Assembly: GCA_020845755.1 (NCBI GenBank)
Contig: JADLFE010000033.1
Span: 372,001-436,000 of the forward strand
Length of the DNA: 64,000 nt
Direction of reading: 5' to 3'
Source: Phycisphaerales bacterium
Lineage (GTDB): Bacteria; Planctomycetota; Phycisphaerae; Phycisphaerales; UBA1924
Below, in pieces: positions 54,892-62,753 of the stretch (the stretch's first letter is position 1; each line of letters begins with the position of its first letter). The notes under the pieces were generated by a model. That model saw nothing but the letters and a program-made list of their open reading frames with translations, was not told where the DNA came from and made no database searches. Both the position numbers and the translations under genes were made by a program.

Positions 54892-55953
54892 TTACTTGTT
54901 CTGAGCCGGTTCCGTGGGTTCGGGCGCGGGCTCTGCGGGCGGCGGCTCGGCGTTCGGATCCGCGTTCGGATCTTCGGCCGGCTGGCGGCGCCCGGTGTTC
55001 TTGGGGAAGGGGATCAGGGGCTCGCCCTGAGGCTCGGGGCGTGTTGCCAGGGCGGCCTTCAGCCACGCGCGGCGCTGCTCGATCGGGAGGTCTTTGGTCA
55101 GGGACTTGAACAGATCGACCCGGCCCTTGGCGTCGGCGGGCGCCTTCTTGCACCCCTCGGTCAATGTGGAAGCGAGCGCGGAATCGAGGCCGGACTTGGG
55201 GAGCACATCGGCGGCCTTGGTGACGGCGAGCACACGGGCGCGGTTCAGGGCGACCAGCGCCTCGGCGGCCTTGTCGTTGTAGATGAAGCGGCCCATCCAC
55301 GTCGCGTCGACGCGCTTGCCGCTGGCGGGGCGATTCTCTTCACGCAGTGCGTTCTGGTATTCCTTCCAGAGTTTGTCGCACATGGCGCCCTGCACATCGT
55401 TGAGAAGGTCGCGGCGAGACATGTCGCTGATCAGGTCGCCGAAGGGGCTGATCGGTTCGGTCATGGCGCGGGCGTTGGTGAAGGCCATGCGCTGGGTGTC
55501 GGGAGACACGAAATCGAGACGGTCGATCTCGCCGGACTCGACCTTTTCGGTGAGGTCGAGGTTGTCGACGGCGACCGTTTCCATGCGGTGGTCACGCTTG
55601 GAGAGGTACTCGGCGACCTTGGCCCGGTCGGTGTCCTTCATGAATGGGTTGTGGACTTCCAGCAGGGTCAGCCGCTGGGCGCTGTCGGAGATCGGGAGCA
55701 CCTTGCCGTCCGGACCCTTCTCGAAGATCGGCTTGTAGTCGACCTTCGGGATCGCGATCTTCTTGGCCGGACCCTTGTACTGGGTGTTGCCCGGCTTGGG
55801 CGCTGGTTGCGCCGGCGGCTGGGCCGCGGGCTGTGGCGGCGGGACATAGTCGGGGGTCTTGGCGGGGGCGGGGGTGGGAGGTGTGACGACCTGGGCTGAG
55901 GCCACACCGAATGTCATCAACCCACCGAGGATCACGGTCAGGTACTTCTTCAT
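54892..55953 (-). CDS. Secreted protein of unknown function with Pro-rich ends
   Basis: A 353-residue protein; ATG 55951-55953 follows CAGGAAAG. Signal peptide MKKYLTVILGGLMTFGVASAQ, then a Pro/Ala-rich stretch of about 45 residues (PPQPAAQPPAQPAPKPG). The middle, about 240 residues, has helices and polar segments such as VEVHNPFMKD-like LLEVHNPFMKDTDRAKVAEY and SPFGDLISDMSRRDLLNDVQ. The last 40 residues are again Pro/Glu-rich and disordered. No known domain recognised. Divergent from pyrE. Confidence 0.7.
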   Translation of the reverse strand: MKKYLTVILGGLMTFGVASAQVVTPPTPAPAKTPDYVPPPQPAAQPPAQPAPKPGNTQYKGPAKKIAIPKVDYKPIFEKGPDGKVLPISDSAQRLTLLEVHNPFMKDTDRAKVAEYLSKRDHRMETVAVDNLDLTEKVESGEIDRLDFVSPDTQRMAFTNARAMTEPISPFGDLISDMSRRDLLNDVQGAMCDKLWKEYQNALREENRPASGKRVDATWMGRFIYNDKAAEALVALNRARVLAVTKAADVLPKSGLDSALASTLTEGCKKAPADAKGRVDLFKSLTKDLPIEQRRAWLKAALATRPEPQGEPLIPFPKNTGRRQPAEDPNADPNAEPPPAEPAPEPTEPAQNK

Positions 55954-56174
55954 GGCGGATCTTTCCTGTGGTTGGAGGCCGACAATTATCGGCGTGGCGG
56001 GGGCGCGGGGACACCCGAGCCGGAAGGATCGACGCGGAGCGGTAGGGGTTGTTCGCACGCCAAGGCTTGAAGGTTCCGAACAAAAACCAAATCGTGTGGT
56101 TATAGGTGCAGATCGGGGGTCGTCTCGGGCGGCTTGGAAGGGTAGGGAACATGGGCGGGCCGCCCTGGGCTGGT

Positions 56175-56180
56175 TACGCT
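56175..56180 (+). promoter_or_regulatory. Candidate -10 hexamer (TACGCT) for leaderless pyrE
   Basis: TACGCT is 6 nt upstream of the pyrE ATG, with CCGCCC between and no Shine-Dalgarno sequence. The same hexamer at the same distance precedes pdxJ. Confidence 0.45.
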
Positions 56181-56186
56181 CCGCCC

Positions 56187-56744
56187 ATGACCAGCACCAT
56201 CGATCGCGCGTCCATCGCCAAGGCCATCGCGGAGGTCTCGCTGCTCCGCGGCACGTTTACGCTCCGCTCCGGGCGGACCAGCAGTTATTACCTCGACAAG
56301 TACCTCTTCTCGACCCGGCCCGAGGTGCTCCGCCCGCTGGCGGGGCTCTTTGCCGAGCACGTCCGCGCGATGGAGAAAAAGGCAGGCGCGAAGGCGGTGC
56401 GATTGGCGGGGGCCGAGCTGGGCGGGATTCCACTGGTGACGGCGGCGGCGATGGAGATGGGCTTGCCGTGTCTCTTTGTGCGCAACAAAAAGAAGGACTA
56501 TGGCACGGCCAAGCAACTCGAAGGTGTCGTGAACAAGGACGATGCGGTGATTCTGCTGGAGGACGTGGCGACGACGGGCGGGCAGGCGCTCGAGGCCGTG
56601 GGTTCGCTGAAGGAATCGGGTGCGCGGGTGCTGGGCGTGATCGCGACGATCGATCGCCTGGAGGGCGCACGGGAGAACATCGAGGGCGTGGGGCTGTTGT
56701 TCGATGCCCTGTTCACGACGCGGGACCTCGGCGTGACGGCGTAG
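56187..56744 (+). CDS. pyrE: Orotate phosphoribosyltransferase
   Basis: A 185-residue type I phosphoribosyltransferase that couples orotate to PRPP. The PRPP-binding loop is AVILLEDVATTGGQALEAV (about residues 115-133). Also present: FTLRSGRTSSYYLDKYLFST, conserved in OPRTases, and GAELGGIPLVTAAAM. The ATG at 56187 was chosen because it starts the conserved helix; an in-frame upstream ATG (56106) would add a Gly-rich extension. The 158 bp that follow to gpsA hold an AG-rich stretch (GGAGAACGCGGAGATCGCC) but no clear gene. Confidence 0.94.
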   Translation: MTSTIDRASIAKAIAEVSLLRGTFTLRSGRTSSYYLDKYLFSTRPEVLRPLAGLFAEHVRAMEKKAGAKAVRLAGAELGGIPLVTAAAMEMGLPCLFVRNKKKDYGTAKQLEGVVNKDDAVILLEDVATTGGQALEAVGSLKESGARVLGVIATIDRLEGARENIEGVGLLFDALFTTRDLGVTA

Positions 56745-56902
56745 AGTTATCACCGCGGAGAACGCGGAGATCGCCGAGAAGAGATCGGAACACAGAAGAG
56801 CAGAAGCACAAGGGCACCAACGCCGGGCGCGGCCGTTGGTCTCTCCCTTCCGAGATGTCTCTTCGCGCTCTCCGTGTGCTTGACGACGAATTCTCTGGCT
56901 GA

Positions 56903-58006
56903 CTATCGCACGCGTTCGGCCTTGGGCTCGCGGCTCATCAGTTTGCCGATCGCCTCGATCGGGTCGACGCCCTCGAACAGCACGGCGTGAACCGCCTGTG
57001 TGATCGGCATCTCGACGCGGTACTTCTTGGCGAGATCGACCACGCTGCGCGCGGTCGCGACGCCTTCAACAACGTGCGGCGTTTGCGACAGGAACTCCTC
57101 GAGCGTGGAGCCTTTGCCCAGCGCCTCGCCGCAGGAGCGGTTTCGCCCTTCGGGCGAGAAACAACTGGTGGCCAGATCGCCGACGCCCGCGACGCCGAAG
57201 AAGGTCTCGGGCGAGGCGCCCATGGCCAGGCCGAGGCGGGCGATTTCGGCGAGTCCTCGCGCGAGCAAGGCGGACTTGGCGTTATTGCCGGCCTGCAGGC
57301 CGTCGACGATTCCGGCGGCGATGGCGATGACGTTCTTGACCGCTCCGGCGAGTTCGACGCCCAGCAGGTCGGCGTTGGTGTAGACGCGCAGCCAACTTGT
57401 CGCGAAGATCGCCTGCACGCGTTTGGCGAAGTCGTGGTCGTCGCTGGCGGCGATCATGGCGGCGGGGAGGCAGCGGGCCAGTTCGACGGCGATGGTCGGG
57501 CCGGAGAGCGTGCCGATGGCGCGGGCGGGCTTGTCGGGGTCGTCGCGTCCGGTGGAGCGGAGGACCTCGGTGATGATCTGGGTGGGGCGGAGGAGCGTGG
57601 TGTTCTCGATGCCCTTGGCGACGGAGATGATGCCGGCGCGGGGGGAGATGTTGGGCGCGATGCGTTTCCAGGTGTCGCGGATGAACTGAACGGGGATGGC
57701 GGAGATGATGAGTTCCGCGCCGGACATGGCGGGGTCGTCCTCGCGCGAGAAAACGTGGACATCGTCGGAGAGGACGAAGCCCTCGAGTCGCGGGGAGCGG
57801 CGGGTCTGGGCCAACGGGCCGATCTCGTCGATTGAATGCCCCCAGAGCGAGACGTTGAGGGGGCGGACGGCGGCGCCGGCGGCGGCGTCGGGGTTGGAGA
57901 GGACGGCGGCGCAGACCAAACCCATCTGGCCCGGGCCGAGGATCACCACGCCGGGCGCATTGGAGTGCTTCTTGGATGAACGGGCCGTGGCCTTGGACTT
58001 TGGCAT
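56903..58006 (-). CDS. gpsA: Glycerol-3-phosphate dehydrogenase [NAD(P)+]
   Basis: A 367-residue enzyme that reduces dihydroxyacetone phosphate to glycerol 3-phosphate for lipids. The N-terminal Rossmann motif is VVILGPGQMGLVCAAVLSNP. Catalytic motifs include VELAGAVKNVIAIAAGIVDGL (with the active Lys) and GVGDLATSCFSPEGRNRSCGEALGKG. I chose the ATG at 58004 (MPKSKATARSSKK); about 20 basic residues precede the core. Upstream in-frame sequence is low-complexity. Divergent from the metal ATPase gene. Confidence 0.94.
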   Translation of the reverse strand: MPKSKATARSSKKHSNAPGVVILGPGQMGLVCAAVLSNPDAAAGAAVRPLNVSLWGHSIDEIGPLAQTRRSPRLEGFVLSDDVHVFSREDDPAMSGAELIISAIPVQFIRDTWKRIAPNISPRAGIISVAKGIENTTLLRPTQIITEVLRSTGRDDPDKPARAIGTLSGPTIAVELARCLPAAMIAASDDHDFAKRVQAIFATSWLRVYTNADLLGVELAGAVKNVIAIAAGIVDGLQAGNNAKSALLARGLAEIARLGLAMGASPETFFGVAGVGDLATSCFSPEGRNRSCGEALGKGSTLEEFLSQTPHVVEGVATARSVVDLAKKYRVEMPITQAVHAVLFEGVDPIEAIGKLMSREPKAERVR

Positions 58007-58238
58007 CGGGGTCGCGCTTTGTTTGGGAAGAACAGGATCGGACTTTGGCTCGTATGGTACTGAAGCCGACCCACGCGGGCACGGTCGACGCTCGCATCGG
58101 TCGGGGCGTGCGTGCCTCGCCGGAAGTGGATAGGCTTTCTCCCCGCGTGCGGCGGGCTGTTGGGTTGCCTTGGGCCCGTTCTGGGCCGGGCGAGGGTAGA
58201 GCGGTTCCGGGTGGGTCGACGAAACTTCAGAGGGCGTG

Positions 58239-60395
58239 ATGCCCTTGTTCATTGATGGAGCGCGGCGGATGGCGCACAACCACGACGGGCATAGCCATGA
58301 TCATGGGCACGATCACGGGCATGGGCACGATCATCACCACGATCACGGGCACGGCCACGCGGCGATGAGCCCCAGCGAGCAGGCCCAGCATGAACTCCAG
58401 TGCTGCTCGCACCATGAGATCGAGATCGAGCGCTACATGCGCCTGTATCTCCTGGGCGGTGTGCTGGTGCTCGTCACCACCATCTGCAATCTTTTCGGCC
58501 TGGGCGACAGCCAGGTGGCGCAGCTCCCGGCCATGATCGGCGCGGTGATGCTCGGCCTGCCGCTGTTCATCGCGGCGGGGCGCGAGGTCATGTCGGCCCG
58601 CCTGTCGAGTTCGTCTTTGGCGGCGCTCGCTATCGTGGCGGCGCTGGTGACGGGCGAGTACGCCGTCGCCGGCTGGCTGGCGTTCATCCTCGTCGTGTTC
58701 GGGCAACTCGTTCGGCGCTCGGCGTCGGGCGCGCAGCGCGCCATCGCGGAACTGGTCGAACTCACGCCGGACGTGGCGCGGCTCGTTGCCGACGGCGCGG
58801 AACGTGAGGTTCCCCTCGGGCAGGTCCGCGTGGGTCAGGTGGTTCGCGTTCGTCCCGGCGAAAACCTGCCGGTCGACGGCAAGGTCATCACGGGGCGGTC
58901 CACGATCAACCAGGCCTCGCTGACGGGCGAAGCGGCCCCGGTTGAGGTCGATGTCGGCGGGCTGGTGTACGCGGGCACGGTGAACCTGACGGGGGTGGTG
59001 GATCTTCAGGTCACGTCGGTCGGCGCGGACACGACGATCGGCAAGGTGACGCAACTCATCCGCCAGGCCGAGCAGAGCCGAACGCCGCGGCAGTTGCTCA
59101 TCGAGCAGGTCTCGGCTTTCTTTGTTCCGGTGGTGCTCGCGGTGGCGGCGGTGGTGTGGTTTTTCATGAGCCGCTCCGCGGATGAAGCGGTGCGTGCCTC
59201 GGCGGGGATCACGGCGGTGACGGTGCTGGTGGTCGCGTGTCCTTCGGCGCTCCTGCTCTCGAGCCCCAGCGCGATGCTGGCGGCGTTCGCGGCCGCGGCT
59301 CGATTGGGCATCCTCATCAAGCAGCCCAGCACGCTCGAGGCGGCCGCCAACGTCAATGCGATCGTCTTCGACAAGACCGGCACGATCACGACCGGCAAGT
59401 TCCAGGTCACCAAGCTCGCGCCCGCCACCGGCGTCGACGGCGCGGAACTCCTGCGTGCGGCGGCCAACGGCGAGCAGCACTCCAACCACCCCCTCGCCCA
59501 GTCGATCCTCGTCACGGCCCGGAGCGCCAAACTCGAGCCCGACGGGAGCAACGACTTCGAAGAGTTCGGCGGGCGCGGCGTGCGGGCGCGCACCAGCATC
59601 GGCGAGGTCTGTGTCGGGCGCGCCACGTGGCTGGCGGAACTGAACCCCTCGGCCCGTGCGGAGATCGAATCGGTCGAGTCGCGCATCGAGGGCATGACGG
59701 GCGTTCACGTGATGCAGTCCGGGCGTTACCTTGGCGCGGTGGGCCTTGAAGACACGATCCGCGGCAACACGCGGACGGTCATCCAGCGCCTGCGCGAACT
59801 TGGGGCCCGCTACATCGCGATCTTCACCGGCGACCGCATGAGCGTGGCGACGCGGGTCGGCCATGCCGTGGGCGTCGACGCGATCGAGGCCGAGTGCCTC
59901 CCCGAGGAGAAGCACGAGCAGATCAAGGGCATGGTGCAGTCGGGCTATCGCACGCTGATGGTGGGCGACGGCATCAACGACGGGCCGTCGCTGGCGGCGG
60001 CGGACGTGGGCGTGGCGATGGGCCTGGAGGGCTCGGACATCGCGACCAACTCCGCGGGCGTCGCGCTGATGAACGACGATCTTTCGCGCGTGCCGTTCCT
60101 GATCGAGTTGGCGCGCCGGTCGCGCTCGATCATCACGCAGAACATCGCGGCGTCGATCGTGATCGCGCTGGTGGGCCTGGCGCTGGCGGCGACGGGGCTG
60201 ATCTCCGAGACGGGCAAGTTCGCGCTGCCCCTGGCGGGCCTGTACCACTTTGCGGGCGACATCTTCGTGCTGGCCAACAGCTTCCGCCTGTTCCGCTTCG
60301 GCGAGTCGTTCGTCGCCAGCGAGCAGGGCGAGCGGCCGGTGCTGCGGCGTCGTGCGGCGAGCGTCCGCGGCCTGGCGTCGGTGCAGCCGGTCTAA
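58239..60395 (+). CDS. P1B-type metal-transporting ATPase with His-rich N-terminus and a CPS motif
   Basis: A 718-residue transporter. The N-terminus (about residues 11-40) is a run of His, Asp and Gly, 15 His in 30 residues (MAHNHDGHSHDHGHDHGHGH and onwards); its DNA is a short tandem repeat (CATGATCACGGGCA-like units). A second metal-like patch, CCSHHE, follows. Eight membrane segments are expected. Conserved parts: SLTGEAAPVE, FDKTGTITTGK (Asp378) and GDGINDGPSLAAADVGVAMG, with NHPLAQ for the His-Pro pair. In the sixth segment the metal-binding motif reads CPS (Cys334) instead of CPC or SPC. The His-rich region suggests Zn, Co or Ni; the metal is not certain. Start at ATG 58239; ATG 58269 is an alternative. 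Confidence 0.9.
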   Translation: MPLFIDGARRMAHNHDGHSHDHGHDHGHGHDHHHDHGHGHAAMSPSEQAQHELQCCSHHEIEIERYMRLYLLGGVLVLVTTICNLFGLGDSQVAQLPAMIGAVMLGLPLFIAAGREVMSARLSSSSLAALAIVAALVTGEYAVAGWLAFILVVFGQLVRRSASGAQRAIAELVELTPDVARLVADGAEREVPLGQVRVGQVVRVRPGENLPVDGKVITGRSTINQASLTGEAAPVEVDVGGLVYAGTVNLTGVVDLQVTSVGADTTIGKVTQLIRQAEQSRTPRQLLIEQVSAFFVPVVLAVAAVVWFFMSRSADEAVRASAGITAVTVLVVACPSALLLSSPSAMLAAFAAAARLGILIKQPSTLEAAANVNAIVFDKTGTITTGKFQVTKLAPATGVDGAELLRAAANGEQHSNHPLAQSILVTARSAKLEPDGSNDFEEFGGRGVRARTSIGEVCVGRATWLAELNPSARAEIESVESRIEGMTGVHVMQSGRYLGAVGLEDTIRGNTRTVIQRLRELGARYIAIFTGDRMSVATRVGHAVGVDAIEAECLPEEKHEQIKGMVQSGYRTLMVGDGINDGPSLAAADVGVAMGLEGSDIATNSAGVALMNDDLSRVPFLIELARRSRSIITQNIAASIVIALVGLALAATGLISETGKFALPLAGLYHFAGDIFVLANSFRLFRFGESFVASEQGERPVLRRRAASVRGLASVQPV

Positions 60396-60420
60396 AGAGA
60401 ACCGATACTGGTGTATTCAG

Positions 60421-60449
60421 AGCCTCCTACTTCAAGCGGGAGGCTTTTT
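60421..60449 (+). terminator. Intrinsic terminator after the metal ATPase gene
   Basis: AGCCTCC and GGAGGCT form a 7-bp stem with an 11-base loop, followed by five T (60445-60449). It lies 26 bp after the stop codon. Confidence 0.7.
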
Positions 60450-60502
60450 CATTGTCGTTCGACAAGCCCTCTGTTTCGACAGATGGCTCGGAAACAGCGC
60501 GA

Positions 60503-62107
60503 TCACTCCGGCCGCATCATCGGGAAGAGCATCACGTCGCGGATCGTGCGTTGGTTCGTGAGGATCATGACGAGGCGATCGACGCCCAGGCCCATGCCGC
60601 CGGCGGGGGGCATGCCAACCTTCAGCGCGCGGATGAAGTCCTCGTCGAAGGTGCGGAAGGTGTTCTCTTCCGCGTTCTTCTCGGCGTCGAGGCCCTTGAG
60701 CTGCTCGCGGAACTTCTGTTCCTGCACGTCGGGGTCGTTGAGTTCGGTGTAGTGCGGCGCGATCTCCATGCCGGCGATGAAGAGGTCGGCGCGGTCGGCC
60801 AGCACGGGGTTGTCGCGCTTGGGGCGCGTCAGCGGGCTGATGGCCGCGGGGTAATCGGTGATGAACGTGGGGCGGGCGTGGTCGATCTGGGCCTCGCCGC
60901 CGTGCTCCTTGTCTTCGAAGAGTTCGTTGACGACGAGCATGTCGTCCATGGCGTCGACCTGCGCTGCGAGATTCGGGCGGCGCTTCTTGAGTTCGGCCTT
61001 GGCGCGCGGGCCGTCGGTGATCGGGAAGGCGTAGGCCTTCTCGAAGAGCGAGGCGTAACTAACTCGTTCGAAGGGGCGGGCAAAGTCGATGTTGAGATCC
61101 CCGAAGGGCAGGACAAGGCTGCCCGGCGCGTCCTCGCGCTGCTGCGCGATGAACGTGGCGGCGTCGCGGATGATGGACTCGGTGAGTTCCATGACGGTCT
61201 CGACGTCGCCAAAGGCGTGGTAGGCCTCGAGCATGGTGAACTCGGGGTTGTGCTGCTTGTCGAGGCCCTCGTTGCGGAAATTGCGGTTGACTTCGAAGAC
61301 CTTGGGCATGCCGCCGACAAGGAGGCGCTTGAGGTAGAGTTCGGGCGCGATGCGCATGAAGAGTTTGATATCCAGGGCGTTCATGTGGGTCACGAATGGG
61401 CGTGCCGCGGCGCCGCCGGCGAGGGTCTGGAGCATTGGCGTCTCGACCTCGAGATAGCCGCGCGAGTGCATGAAGGCGCGGATGCGCGCGACCAGGCGCG
61501 AGCGCAGTTCAAAGACCTTGAGCGTCTCGGGGTTTGACCACAGGTCGAGATAGCGCTGGCGATAACGAATCTCGACGTCCTGCAGGCCCGCGTGCTTCTC
61601 CGGCGGCGGGACGAGGCACTTGCTGGCGGGCGAGAGTTCCTTGGCCCAGATGGTGATCTCGCCGGTCTTGGTCTTCATCAGGCGGCCCGAGGCGATGAGC
61701 ACATCTCCAAGGTCGCTGAGTTTGGAGAGTTGGAAGCCCTGGCCTTCGCAGTCGCGCTGCGAGACGGCGATCTGCACATCGCCGGTGTGGTCTCGCACAT
61801 TCATCCAGATCAGTTTGCCGTTGTCTCGATGGAGCACCACGCGCCCCGCAACGCGCACGACGGGGCGGCGGTCGACGTAGCCGGGCTCCTTGCCCTTGGC
61901 GGTGAACTCGACGCTGGCCTCTTCATCGAAGCGGGCACGGGCGCCCTCGATGGTGATGATCCCGTCGGTCCGCACGCCGTAGGGAAGGAGGCCGAGCTGT
62001 GCGACGGCGTCGCGGTTTGTGCGGCGCTGCTGCTCGAGGTGGTGGGGCGTGGGTTCGGAGGGCGCGGGGGTGTTGGGACGATCGGACGGAGTGGACGGAG
62101 TGGTCAT
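60503..62107 (-). CDS. lysS: Lysyl-tRNA synthetase, class II
   Basis: A 534-residue class II enzyme. The OB-fold anticodon-binding part (about 80-190) contains VRVAGRVVLHRDNGKLIWMN and DVQIAVSQRDCEGQGF. Motif 1 lies near RGYLEVETPML, motif 2 is FEVNRNFRNEGLDKQHNPEFTMLE, and motif 3 is GMPPAGGMGLGVDRLVMIL. The first 25 residues are a Pro/Thr/Ser-rich extension. No ribosome binding site; TACGAT lies 7 nt upstream. Confidence 0.97.
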   Translation of the reverse strand: MTTPSTPSDRPNTPAPSEPTPHHLEQQRRTNRDAVAQLGLLPYGVRTDGIITIEGARARFDEEASVEFTAKGKEPGYVDRRPVVRVAGRVVLHRDNGKLIWMNVRDHTGDVQIAVSQRDCEGQGFQLSKLSDLGDVLIASGRLMKTKTGEITIWAKELSPASKCLVPPPEKHAGLQDVEIRYRQRYLDLWSNPETLKVFELRSRLVARIRAFMHSRGYLEVETPMLQTLAGGAAARPFVTHMNALDIKLFMRIAPELYLKRLLVGGMPKVFEVNRNFRNEGLDKQHNPEFTMLEAYHAFGDVETVMELTESIIRDAATFIAQQREDAPGSLVLPFGDLNIDFARPFERVSYASLFEKAYAFPITDGPRAKAELKKRRPNLAAQVDAMDDMLVVNELFEDKEHGGEAQIDHARPTFITDYPAAISPLTRPKRDNPVLADRADLFIAGMEIAPHYTELNDPDVQEQKFREQLKGLDAEKNAEENTFRTFDEDFIRALKVGMPPAGGMGLGVDRLVMILTNQRTIRDVMLFPMMRPE

Positions 62108-62114
62108 GGGGCGG

Positions 62115-62120
62115 ATCGTA
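62115..62120 (-). promoter_or_regulatory. Candidate -10 hexamer (TACGAT) for leaderless lysS
   Basis: TACGAT on the minus strand lies 7 nt upstream of the lysS ATG at 62107, with no Shine-Dalgarno sequence. Confidence 0.45.
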
Positions 62121-62178
62121 TGGACCCGCGGGGGGGAGCAGAAATCGGGCGGATGGGGGGGCGAAACTCCGGGGCGGA

Positions 62179-62637
62179 TCACCGAGCGAGCGTGCCCTGG
62201 ACCGTCAGGCGTGCCGTCTTTTCGGGGTCGCAGAGCGGCTTGCTGGAGTTGGTCAGAAGATCGGCGAGGCTCGTGTTGCCGAAGATCTCGATGACCGCGG
62301 CGGCGGCCATGTCGGCGCGACGATGGAGCGGGCAGAGGTTCGGCCCGTGGTTCTGAAGACCCAGCGGGCAGGACGTGATGCGCTCGACCGGGCTCACAGC
62401 GTTGATGACCTGAAGGAGCGTGGTGTCCTTGGGATCGCGCGCGAGTTTGTACCCGCCGCCCACGCCGCGTCGCCCTTCGATCAGCCCGACGTTGGCCAAG
62501 GTCTGGAGAACTTTAGAGAGATAGTTGCTGGGGACTTTCGTTTCGCGGGCCAGGACGTTCGTGGACACCAGGACGTTGGGCCGCAGGGCCAGACAAGACA
62601 TCGCTCGTAGCGCGTACTCGGCAGTCTGTGAATACAT
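62179..62637 (-). CDS. Rrf2-family transcriptional regulator
   Basis: A 152-residue protein. The winged helix is MYSQTAEYALRAMSCLALRP, then SNYLSKVLQTLANVGLIEGRRG and GGYKLARDP. The ligand loop has two close Cys (ITSCPLGLQNHGPNLCPLH), and a third near the C-terminus (LCDPEK). IscR and NsrR use three Cys for an Fe-S cluster with closer spacing, so cluster binding here is possible but not certain. ATG 62635 follows GGAGAGA. It lies 116 bp downstream of a P1B ATPase gene on the same strand and could respond to iron, redox or metal. Confidence 0.87.
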   Translation of the reverse strand: MYSQTAEYALRAMSCLALRPNVLVSTNVLARETKVPSNYLSKVLQTLANVGLIEGRRGVGGGYKLARDPKDTTLLQVINAVSPVERITSCPLGLQNHGPNLCPLHRRADMAAAAVIEIFGNTSLADLLTNSSKPLCDPEKTARLTVQGTLAR

Positions 62638-62753
62638 GGATCTCTCCGAGGCTTCGAGGCATCCGACGGCCGGCCACGACCGCGTTCGCGGCGGCACGAC
62701 AAGGTAACCGAACGGTCAAGTATTCGCACGCCAACCGCTTGAAATTGGGAGTC

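Noticed and set aside
56745..56902. AG-rich stretch after pyrE, considered as a small gene or repeat
   Set aside because: Similar GGAGAACGCGGAG phrasing appears only weakly elsewhere in the window (for example near 35270 and 49075), and no frame with a plausible start and coding bias is present.
58269..58360. Tandem CATGATCACGGG-like units, considered as a CRISPR or minisatellite
   Set aside because: The units are short, have no spacers and encode the His-rich N-terminus of the metal ATPase.
58227..60248. Frame of about 673 codons antisense to the CPS-type ATPase
   Set aside because: Low-complexity His/Arg sequence, while the plus strand encodes a complete P-type ATPase.
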